A stretch of 64,000 nucleotides of DNA from NCBI GenBank assembly GCA_019054805.1, contig JAHQIY010000016.1:806001-870000 (forward strand), read 5' to 3'. The notes beneath the pieces are model-generated. The model saw only the letters and a program-made list of their open reading frames with translations, ran no database searches and was not told the origin of the DNA. This DNA comes from Brachionus manjavacas (lineage: Eukaryota; Rotifera; Eurotatoria; Ploima; Brachionidae). The translations under genes and the position numbers were made by a program. Positions 47,400 through 57,953 of this stretch are shown here, one piece after another; positions within the stretch are counted from its first letter, which is position 1, and every line of letters starts with the position of its first letter.

Positions 47400-48410
47400 A
47401 ATTATTGTTTAACAATAAACGAAAATTAAAAAGAGATCGATTAAATACCAGTCAAAGTTGTTTTTGTCACATAAAAATTTCTAGCATTTTTTCTAATAAT
47501 CAAAAGGGAATATTATTTCAGCAAAATCAATTTCTGATTAACACAATGAAAAAAACATTCAACACAATTCGATTTCTTCTCAGCACAAAAAATTATAAAA
47601 AAAACATTTAACACAAAAAAATTGTGTTTGAAAATAATTCTTAAAGAAAATTTTTTTTCAACACAAAAATATTTCAAATAAAATAAATTTTTTTTTAATT
47701 TTAAATTTTATTTAATTATATTTATAAGTGGAAATTAAGTAAATAAAGTATATTTCGAAGCTTAAATAAAAGAACTTAAAAAAATCAGTCTCTAGAAAAC
47801 CATTTTTCCGCATTTTTTGCTCTACCTCTTTTAGGTTTATTAACAAATTGGTCCTTTTTTTAAACAATCCTTTTAATGCCAATAAATGTGCACAATATCC
47901 TATTTTAGTCAAAAACTTGCAAGAACATTTCTTACTGTAAAGGTTAATTTTATAACAGTTCTTGAATAAATAAGTTCTTGAATAAATTTTTTTAAAATTT
48001 TCCCAACAAGCCATTTTTTTACCCAGTTTAATGCTACACTTTGAAGGCTTAGGCACCACGGCAAAAATTTTTGAATCAATTGAATAGTACTTAATTATTT
48101 CCATGCTTTTAATTAAAAAAGCATGAACGTTCAATTTTCTCCTGTAAGTAAAGTCACGCTTTTTTGTTGCATTGAAAGAATTAAAAAGCATTTTTGTGTT
48201 TACTGTTTTTTTCAAAATTATTTTCTATGTTGAATGCATTTATTTTATTTTTAATTTTTGTGCTAAAAGTATTTTTTCAAATTTTAATTTTTGTGCTGAA
48301 CGCATTTATTTTATTTTTAATTTTTGTGTTGAGAAGAAATCATTTTGTGCTGAGCGTTTTGAAATTGTGTTGAATGGTTATTTTTTGTGTTGAAAAGGTA
48401 GACCCTAATC
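47400..48410. mobile_element. MULE-like element with tandem-repeat termini around a SWIM-finger ORF
   Basis: Both sides carry runs of 'ttgtgttgaa' units in opposite orientation: 'aacacaa' copies at about 47540-47680 and 'ttgtgttgaa' copies at about 48195-48400. They make long inverted ends built from subrepeats, as in Mutator-like elements. Between them, on the minus strand (48215-47712), a 167-residue ORF ends in a SWIM zinc finger 'CSCKFLTKIGYCAH', a module that follows the MULE transposase domain. The catalytic part is not present, so this is a remnant. Exact ends could not be fixed. Confidence 0.6.
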
Positions 48411-48662
48411 AAAATATTCTGCATTAAATTATGAGAAAATAGGTCACAAAAATTAATAAAATCGTGTCATGGCCTTTCCAACATACACATATTTGTGGTC
48501 AGTCAAAATTATAATAAACTTACCTGCATACACTAAAAGCCTACATAAATCCCGAACTGACCTCTTCTCTCTACTCGACCAAAAAGTTTATTTTTTTATT
48601 GATAGCTAAAATTTGAATTAACCAAAAACCTCATCTTTTATTGTGGCGATAAATGATAAAAA

Positions 48663-51600
48663 ATGAACCAGTGTGCTAAAAGGGCCTACAAAGCCGTAGT
48701 GTGCATGGTGGCCATCAGTTGTCTGTTGGGCGGCATGGCCAAAAGCGAGTGCGAACTTCCCGATGACATAGTGGGCGAGTTTTACTCGTACGAAAATGGC
48801 TACGAGACATTTACCAACATGTACAAGAGCGGCTCTGTCAAACGCAAGCAGTATAGCAGAGAGGCGGGCGCGGGCGCATCAGGCGACTCGATGAGCACTC
48901 TGAAGCTAAGATCAGACGAAGTGGGCGCATGTGTCTCTCTGGCCAAGTACTACCAAAAAGGCGTGCATCCGTCCAAGTGGCACTACAAGATGCACTATCG
49001 GCCAACGTCCGGCGCCGTCATCGACTGCAGCCAGTGCATCGAGATCTACATCCGGACGCGCAGTGTGCTCGAGGTGCGACGCAGCAGCTGCAACAACAAC
49101 CCGCGCAAAAGCTTCACCGAGCTGTGTCAGGAAATCGCCGAGACCTCTTCGTTCATAACGCTGTTCAACAAGACCTACGACGCCCAAGAGTGCCGCAGCA
49201 CCATCTACGGCACCTACCAGTTTAGATACGAGTTCAGAGAGGCCGGCCAAGGAGTGTGCGACAACCCGGCGTCCAAGCTGATCTCGTGCCCCGAGCCCGG
49301 CTCGCCCTTTCAAACGGTCAACCAGCGTTTTTCGATGCGCTACGCGTCGTGCAAAAATTTGATCTCGTCGATTGACGCCGAGCCGTTGTACGATTGTCTG
49401 GGCAATTGGGTGGACGAGCGCGGCAACATCTTCACGGCCATCGCCAACCAGAGGATAGCGGCCGAGCGGGCCTACGACAAGTTCAGATGCATGTTGACGC
49501 GCAAAGATCAGCCCCAGTGGTTCACCAAGTCGCTGTACGCGTCGTGCCAGGCCTTGTACAGTCCGACCGACGGTCCGGAGAAGGTGATCATAACGCCGGA
49601 GGTTCCGCGTCACGTGCAGCCCAGGTGCTTTTTTCCGCAGAACTTCAGCGGCGAGTGGGTGAACACGGCCAACATAAACGCCAAAATCCAGATCAACCAC
49701 ACGCACATCTATGAGTCGGCGCGCGTGGACAACCGCGGCTGGCTCAGAGAAACCTACTATGTGTGTCAGCAAGCGGGCCGCAATCAGTACTTGGTGCGAG
49801 CAGTGACCAAAGGCGAATGCTTCGACTACTTCATCTGCTTGGACTTCAAGCCTAGACACCAGAACATCCTGCAGTACAGAAAAAGCAAGTCGTTCATGGC
49901 CAGGATCTATGACGACTCGAAGAAAAGAGACCCCTTCTATGAAGTGTGCGCATGGACGTCGTTTGGCGGCGAGTCCGAGTGGAAGTACAGCACTTATGTG
50001 TTGTATCCGCCGGCGGCCACCGAGTGTCCGTTCACGGGCATCTTTCGCTTCAAGCAGACCGGCCAACACTCGAGCCAGGTGAAGACGAGGATCCGCGGCG
50101 GCTACACGCCGTTGCCGCGCGACGGCGGCTGGTACATCACGTGCCGGCCCGAGTTCTTGGAGTCGCAGTTTAGTGTGTGCGGCGACCAGACCAAAGTGAT
50201 GAATTTGGACGCCGAGTACTGTCGCGAACAGGACCCTGATGGCACGCCCATACGGGTCTACGAAATGTACGATTATGTGTATCAATGTGCTGGACACTGG
50301 CGAGAGAACAGTCGGTCGTACATGATCACGTTCGATCGAGATGAGCCTTTTCACAAATTCAGATGCTGGATTTATGAACGAAGGGATTTGTTTACCATCT
50401 TTTTGTCCAGAAGCATAGGCTCCTCGTGTGGACACAATCAAACCTCGTCTAGCTATTTGCCTCAGGATGGTGCTGATTTGTTTTTGGAGCTTACTGAAAA
50501 TGAAAGGAAACGTAAGAGATTTTTTTTGTTTTTTTTTATTTTTTAGTTAATTCAAAATTTGCATGGCTTATTTCAAAATATCATTTCAGTTAAAACAGTT
50601 TATTTTTGGGTACCAGAAATTAATGTTTGAATTTATTTAAATAGGTTTAATTTGTAGTAGATTTAACAAAATAAAAAAAAATTGTCAACACATTTTTGAA
50701 ATTCGAATTTTAAATTTAAATTTATAAACTGAGTTTTTGTTAAGTTTATTTTGAATTTTTTATTTCAAAAATATTGCTAGGGTAGTTAAGTATTGTCATT
50801 TGATTGCTTATTTGGAATTTGATATTTGAATTTTCTAAATGCTGGATACTTTTGGAATAAATCCTAAAAAAATTCAAAATAAACTTAACAAAAAGTCAGT
50901 TTAACAATTTAAATTTAAAAATCGATTTTTAAAGGCGACATTAAGTTGATGATCATGATCACATGATCGAAATCTAAAAGATTAAAATCTTTATAAAAAT
51001 GAAAAAAAAAACCTTTTTAAAATTTTGATAAAACACAAAAAGTTTTTTATCTTAATGAAAAGAATTTTTTTTTCCCCAATTGATCTTTAATTGTTTTTTA
51101 TAGAATATTTATTTGCAAATTTTAAAGACAAATTTAAAATCTACACTAAAACATACAAAATTATGGCTTTTATTATGTCCTGATGTAGATCTCGACGCAC
51201 TGGCGCCGGGCGTTGGCAATGATATTTTACTACCAATTTAAAAATATTACAGCGAAATAAAGTTAAATTTTGTGTTGAAAAATTTCAAAATATTGATTTA
51301 GATATTATTTTTCTTCAGATAAGATATCGTGCAATTTTCTTCCTAATTAAAGATTAAACAAATCATGTTAAATAAAGTTTAAAAATTTAATATTTAAAAT
51401 ATTGTTAATTTTATAGCTTTTGGTTTCTTTTTTGAAACCAAAAACTATACTATATTTATTTGAAATTTACATTTGATCATGCACTTCAACTCGCCTTTTT
51501 AAAATGTATTGAACATTTTTTTTATTTTTTAAATCTACAAAAAATGTAAATTATGTTACACATTACTTTTATTTAAAAAAATTCAAACATCAACTCTAGT

Positions 51601-52486
51601 ATCTAAAGATAAACTCTTTTAATTGAAATGATGTTTTGAATTGATCATTAATATGAAGTTGAAGTCAAGTCTGGGCTTTGACTTTTAAATTTTGTTCGTT
51701 TCCAATAAATACAAGATTTTTTTAATATTATTTTTTTTCCAAAATTCTCGTCTTCGGTAAGACCTAAATCTCTAATTTAAAGTCAAAGTTAATTATCTAG
51801 GCTAAAATATAAGTCAGGCTTTGACTTTGAATTTTTTTTGTCATTAATACACAGTTAGAGTACAGCTCATCTCTTCTTCAAAGGGACGCATTCATTCAGG
51901 CTGACTTTACCATAGACGGGAGCCCAGGTCTATTTTTTCTTATTGTGCCGATGTAACGTTATTTGTCTTTTGCTTGATCAAAATTTGATATAATCTCAAA
52001 GAAGTAAAGTAAATGCCTGCTGTAATGCAATAGCAATGGGAAAAAAATCATAAAAATTAAAAAAAAATTAAAAAAATTCAAATAACAAAAATTTATCTTT
52101 TTAAATCAAAAAAATTTAGTTTACCGATTAAATTTTTTTAAACAGGTTACCTCTTTTTAAAATATTTGATGTTAGAGAAGCATAATGATATGTATCAATG
52201 ATTAAAGCCAAAAAAGGTTCTTAGATAAGATAAAAATTAATACTTAAAATCTAAATTTTTAAACTATTATAGTTTATTAATAAAATTATTGATAGATGAT
52301 TTTTTTAATTTTTGGTTTTTAAATTAAATGATATTTTTTCTTTTAGATGACAATTGTCCGATTCGGTATGATGACGGCCGAAACCCGTACCTCGAAATGG
52401 AAGACTTTCAGTTTTACTATGCTTCAGCTCAAACAATAAAGCTTACTTTTTGTATTTTTTTTACAGTTTTATTTGCTATTCTATAA
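48663..52486 (+). CDS. Secreted/GPI-type Cys-rich protein with DUF7042-7045 modules
   Basis: Two exons, 48663-50514 and 52347-52486 (phase 1, intron 1832 bp), give 663 residues. ATG 48663 starts a signal peptide ('VVCMVAISCLLGGMAKS'). The body has repeated modules that open 'C.LP.D..G.F' or 'CFFPQNFSGEW', and a central block 'INHTHIYESARVDNRGW' followed by 'CFDYFICLDFKPRHQNILQY'. I recognise this as the DUF7044 type found with DUF7042, 7043 and 7045 in protostome secreted proteins. Cysteines are many and paired. The C-terminus is hydrophobic ('KLTFCIFFTVLFAIL'), suggesting a GPI signal or membrane anchor. Function is unknown. Exon 1 is very GC-rich (one 60-base line I counted, 49021-49080, has 37 G+C) against an AT-rich setting. 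A 509-residue antisense ORF is a by-product of that. Confidence 0.88.
50950..51395. repeat. Dispersed repeat inside the large intron
   Basis: Homologous, same orientation, to about 42410-42860. Shared blocks include 'gatcacatgatc' against 'aatcacctgatc', 'ttaaattttgtgttg', 'caaaatattgattta' and 'ttcttcagata'. No coding or terminal repeats seen. It probably accounts for part of the unusual length of this intron. Confidence 0.6.
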
Positions 52487-52872
52487 TATTTCTCAAAACA
52501 AATTGTGATCTCAACTAATACTCGAAAGCATTCCAGTCTTTATTAATAAATTTCATATTTTTTAAACCTTAATTTTTGTAAATAAAATAAATTTTTAAAA
52601 GATCAAGTATTTTCCTAGATCTTTATTTTTAGTTCTATTTTTCATTTTTTAAGACTTTAGAATTTGATGGAACCTTTTTTATTGAATTTTTTTCAATTAA
52701 AAGAAAAAAATAATTACTACAAATTATTTTCGTAGCTAAAAAAATAAAAAAAATAGATAATAAAAATAGAAAAAGTTGACAAATTAATTATTTCGTAGCC
52801 AAAAAAATTAAAAAGTAGAAAAAAAAATATAAATAATAAAAAAAATATTACACATTTGTAATAGAAAGTAAA
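52487..52872. other. Intergenic, A/T-run rich
   Basis: 3' flank of the DUF7042-type gene. It contains two near-copies of a segment with 'tttcgtagc.aaaaaaat' (52726-52745 and 52790-52810), a local duplication. No gene. Confidence 0.45.
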
Positions 52873-53130
52873 TTAGTTGTTTGTATTTTTATTGATTTTT
52901 GGTGGACGGCCTCTTTTTTTTGGAGTCTCTTTTGAGTTTAGTCTTGTAATAGTTATTGACGAAGTCGGTTGAATGAGCAATCTATTATTAACATTGTTCT
53001 CTTGTTTTGATAGCTGTGAAATAGGTTCCATTTACTTCTATTAGCCTTCCTTTTTTTTTGTTAGGCTTTTCTTCGATTTCAGCATCGTTATCGGTGTCGT
53101 AATCTCTATTGTTGATAGGTCTGCTATCAA
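52873..53130 (-). pseudogene. C-terminal relic of a transposase-like protein with AT-hook
   Basis: Minus strand, from about 53010 to a stop at 52873, reads 'LSKQENNVNNRLLIQPTSS' then 'NSKETPKKRGRPPKINKN'. The end is an AT-hook. A further upstream piece with acidic and basic runs ('DNDAEIEEKPNKKKGR', near 53100) is in another frame. Such tails close MULE-type transposases in some invertebrates. No catalytic part is nearby. Confidence 0.4.
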
Positions 53131-54552
53131 AATTAACTCATTTTAAAAATTTACTTATCAGTATTCAAACTCACTATATATTCAACATTTATATAGAAAA
53201 AATAGCTTAAATTAGAATAAAACTCATCAATATTCTCTAATTTACATCTGCTAAAAAAATAATTTTTAATAATTTGATGTAATAGTAATGTGGTATTTTG
53301 AATTTTATCATAATATATTAATTCTTTAATTATTGTTTTAAGTTAATTAATATTTGGGATTAAATAAAATATCCATAAGATTTAATTTAGTTTAACATTA
53401 AATTTCAAAACTTTAAAAAATTTTATCAAGAATGACCGGTGTGTCAATTTAATTAGATATTTAAAAAATTTATTTTATTCTGTCTATTTGTCTAAAATCT
53501 ATAAGAAATGTAAAATTTTGAAGAAATAACATCCAAGTTTAATAAATTAATATCAAAGTAAAATAGAAAGATTTTTGATGAATATAAATTGTCAGAAATA
53601 AAAAAATTCAGATTCATTAAAAGAAATTTTTTTTGTATTTTATTTGTCAATTTTCTTTGTTTAAAATGTTCAGACGATATTTTTCAATTTTCTATCAACA
53701 AAGTTATCAGCTTTACCAATAAATTTATTCATATCTTAAACCAAAAGCATATTGTTAATTCATGCAGCTAATTCCTATAATTATATTTAGTATTTTCCAA
53801 ATTGTTGTATTCTTTAAATTAAAATTCCAATTTAATTAATTGAAAACAAAAAAATTTATTCTTTTTATTAAAAGTTAATTTTAATATTGCTTGTTGGGCT
53901 TGCGACAGTTTTATTTAAACTAGCTTTTTTAGAAATACAATTAAAGAATACCTAAATTTTTAAAAACACAGTAAATTTAAAAAAAATTCGCCAGATTTTT
54001 TCATTTGCCTTTTAATTAAAATAAATATTTAATTAAAAAAATTCTTGGAAGCAGCAGGAAAATCTTGAATGGTTTTATCTTTAATAAAGAAACTATTTTT
54101 TGTTTATTTTTTTTTCCTCGAATTAATAGAATGTTCATAAATACTATATCGTATTTCATATCTATTCTGATCTATAGCAAATCATTTAGCCTTTTTCGCT
54201 AAATCATCTTTATTTCTAAGAATATTCATTAAAAGGTCGATTCAAACTACAAAAACCAAAAATTAACAAGACTAAGAATAAAACATCAGCGGAAAACCAA
54301 CAATTTCAAGTTTTAAAAAATAGATAAATAAAGTAATAAAATTTATATGTTTAGAATATACTGCCCAAAATTTGGTTTTCTAAATGACCCGTTTAGCCAA
54401 AATATTGGAGATTAAATTCTTGCTTAAAATTAATTAACGCAGCTATCTATGGCTTATGTAGGCTATGAGTCGAAGATATTTATGGTTATTTTATTTTAAA
54501 AAAAAGCTTTGTAAACATAAAATTATTTTCTAGAGCTTAAGTAAATTATAAT
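53131..54552. other. Intergenic, no gene seen
   Basis: Upstream region of the septin gene, AT-rich. A plus-strand ORF at 53589-53771 is Phe/Ile/Lys-rich and has no family features, so I do not call it. Confidence 0.5.
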
Positions 54553-56091
54553 ATGCCAGGCACTAGCTCTCCTAACAACATAAACCAAAATTTTACACGC
54601 ATCATAACTTCGGAACCAAATACCAAGCAAAATTCGGTAAATTAAGCAAAAATAATCCAGTTTTACTAAGTTGAAAAATAAAACTGGTTTTTCTAAAACA
54701 AAAAATTAAAAAAAAAAATATTTTAAGAGCAGCTTGAAAGAGATAAAAAATGTAAAGCTCAAAGGATATGTTGGTTTTGAAAGAATAGCTGACCAATATG
54801 TTAGCAAAATGGTGAAAGACGGCATTAGTTTTAATATTTTATGCATTGGCGAAACAGGCATTGGCAAAAGCACATTAATAGACACTCTGTTCAATACCAG
54901 CTTGAGTTCAACCTCAGTGGATCACTGCTCTGATAAAGTCTCGCTCGTATCAAATACCTTTGAGCTGAAAGAGAAAAATATTAATTTAAAACTGACCGTA
55001 ATTGAGACATGTGGCTATGGTGATCAGATAAACAAGGCGAATAGTCATGAGGAAATACTAAAATACATAAATGACCAGTATGAAAACTATGTACAGGAAG
55101 AATTGGGTCTTAAGCGGCAAATAAAGCAGATCAATGATAAACGAGTGCATTTGTGCCTATATTTTATATGCCCGACTGGACATTCATTGAAAGCGATTGA
55201 CTTGAACACAATGCAAGCACTTGACTCCAAAGTGAATATAGTTCCCATTATTGCCAAAGCAGATACCATTTGCAAGAACGAGTTAATTGATTTTAAGAAA
55301 AGAATTATGGACGAAATTTTCAAGAATGAGGTTAATATCTATCAATTTCCGATAAATGAAAATGAACCATCGGTCAACAATCAGAATTTGATAACTAATG
55401 TAATTTTTTTTAATAAAATTTGAATTTTTTTGTTTTACTTTTTTCTAAAATAGAGCTTGTATCCTTTGGCTGTTATCGGAAGTAGTCAATTGGTAAAAGT
55501 GGGAAATAAGGTGACCAAAGGTAGGCAGTATGAGTGGGGCACAGTGTCTGTCGAGAACGAAATACACTGCGATTTTGTCAAACTAAGAGAATCAGTTTTG
55601 TCTACAAATTTATTTGATTTGATCGAATTGACCCACATGCAGCATTACCAGATGTACCGTGCCAATCGTTTAAGGGAAATTGGATTTTGCGATGATTTAG
55701 AGGCTGACACAGATCAAGGAAATTTCAGAACTATCAAAGATGTTTACATAGCTAAAAAATCTGAGCTAGATGACGTGATACAACGAAAAGAGATTGAGAT
55801 CAAAGAAGAATTTGTCAAAAAAGTTAAGGTTAAAGAACAAGAAATTAAAGAAATAGAAAAAGAAGTAAATTTTTTATTAGAATTGTAATCATATTATTTT
55901 AATCTTTAATTGTGTAGTTAAATGGAAAATTTAATCAATGGAAAAGTGAGCAAAGCGAATGGAGAGATAGGATCGAGTTTAAAAGAAGAGAGCTGGATGA
56001 TCAGATAAGAGAGTTTAATGAGCGAAAGTTCTCTCTAGATAAGCTTAAGTTATCAACTCTAAGTTCAAACAAATATTCCAAGAAAAAATAA
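54553..56091 (+). CDS. Septin, SEPT6/8/11 group
   Basis: GTP-binding cytoskeletal protein that forms hetero-oligomeric filaments. Four exons in phase 0, 54553-54636, 54728-55399, 55454-55864, 55918-56091, give 446 residues, a normal length. N-terminal 28 residues are disordered, followed by the group's polybasic region 'VKLKGYVGFE'. G1 P-loop 'GETGIGKST', a modified G3 'ETCGYGDQ' (usual form is D-x-x-G-F-G-D), G4 'AKAD', then the septin unique element ('QYEWGTVSVENEIHCDF', 'LRE', 'THMQHYQMYRANRL'). The last 120 residues are a charged coiled coil. 'INDKRVHLCLYFICPTGHSL' matches the SEPT6/8/11 branch best. The start was chosen because the ATG exon has a clean donor, while no in-frame ATG lies directly before 'LKEIKNVKLKG'. 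Confidence 0.93.
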
Positions 56092-57953
56092 ATTTTTTTT
56101 TTGTATATTTTCAATTTATAATCAGATCAAATAAAAGCTAAAAAAATTTTAAAAATTAAAAATAAGCATAAATATTCTATCATCATTTTTGGAATAGATG
56201 CTAAAAATTAGTGAATAGCACTATTTATGATGAATGTCTAGAGACTTATCTCTAGGCACATCCAATTCCCTATTTTTGTGCAAGGAAAAAATAAAATAAA
56301 GCTTCATTTGTAATATTTATTATTTATGAAAAAAGTTAAAGTTAAAAAGTTTATTTTTCACAAAAATGTCAACGAGCATAATAAACAATTAAATTTGTTC
56401 ACTCATTTCATTCAACAATGGAACAGAAATATACGAACTTATGTGGTGATGTAAATTCAAAATGGTCGAGTCAACTTCATATAGGGTACATAGTAATAAA
56501 ATTATATCCAAATAAATTACAATATAAAAATTGAGTTTATCCGTTAAGTATAAGTTGATTTGTCTTTTCCCTTTACCTATATTATAGTTAAATAAAACAA
56601 AATTCGTCACAAATAATTAAAAATCAAATTGGTATTATTGAAAATTGTCAGCTTAAATATTGAAAACTTCAACATTGATCTTTTGATCACAAGGCAATTT
56701 TTTAGTTTTGAATAGAAATATTCAGATGATATTTCATTTTTTTTATGATTAATAATAATAATAATAAACTAGGGCAAGCAAGCTTGCGGAGGCGGTCTAC
56801 TATGAGATCGCCTAAAACTGAAATTAGAAAAACTGATAAGATTATGTAGTCTAATAGACATAATTGGTAACTTTAATTTAAAATACAATATACAAATATA
56901 AAGTCAAAAAATTAGAAGAAACTGAGAGGAATATATAATAAAGAAATTAAAAAAAATATAAATAAAATTACCATGTGGTAAAACATTGGTGGCCGGTTTA
57001 AAAAGCATCGATGATGTTACTTTTTAAAAAAAATGTTTGCTTCATTAAAAGTATTGGCTTTAAATTTTAAATTTTAAATTATCAAATTTTGTTTTCAATT
57101 TCAATAAAATCTAATTTTCGATCTATCTTTTTATTTAAATCGAAATAAAGTTTTTTTTAATTTAGTTTTTGTTCAAATTTAATTTCGATTTTTTGATTTT
57201 GTTTTAAAATATATTTAATTGTCTTAAAAATTTAATAATTTTAAAAATTTTATTTAGTTATTATTGAAAATTTTTTAAAAAAAGATCAATTAATCAATAT
57301 TCGATTTTCAACGCTTAACCAAATTCAAGAAATTTAGTTTTTTTTTGTATTCAAAAAAGTGACGACTATTTAAAATGATAGTGAGATTTTAATTTGAATC
57401 CCAAAATAGATAATAATTTATTTTTTTACTGAAATTGAAATTGAAATAAATCAATTAAATATTTCATCCTTACAATAAAATTTAAACGGATTCCGTTCAT
57501 AAAGTTTGTCAGTTCGAAAAAAAAATATTAAGCCTCAAAATTTACAAGTTCTTTTTTGTAGATGAAAAGATGTGACTGAAAATCTATTTTCACAAACCTG
57601 CAAATAATTTCGACTCTTTTAGAAAGAAGATTGATTGTCTATATATTGGGTTATTTTCGACTAAATTCATTAAATTCTAAACTCACATTTCATTGATTTT
57701 CTTTAAAAATTAAAAGAGTATAAAATATTTCAATTTAGAGTTTGAAAATTTATGATTAAATCATTTGAAAAATCATTTTTTAGAAAAAGAAGATAAATAT
57801 TTTATATTGTCTTATTAAAACATCTCTGAGTATAGCAACAAAAATACACATAATTTATATGATTTAATTATAAATTTACGTATTTATAGGCCTATAGTTT
57901 AAATTTTGATTATTATAAAAAAAATATATTTTAATTTTAAAATTTATGAAATA
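56092..57953. other. Intergenic with a probable retroposon tail
   Basis: No gene. Apart from the ATT-repeat unit at 56745-56830, sequence is AT-rich and featureless. Confidence 0.45.
56745..56830 (-). repeat. SINE/LINE 3'-tail candidate with (ATT)n
   Basis: On the minus strand, a short GC-raised segment with an internal hairpin (gcgatctcatagtagaccgc) and 'ccgcaagcttgccctag' runs into five ATT units. A related arrangement ends at 60490. Short hairpin plus trinucleotide tail is typical of the 3' ends of some LINEs and the SINEs that borrow them. Confidence 0.4.

Noticed and set aside
48912..50441. 509-codon minus-strand ORF overlapping the GC-rich exon
   Set aside because: It is the antisense of a well-supported coding exon. 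High third-position G+C removes stops from the opposite strand, and the product is Arg/Val/Leu-rich without domain features.
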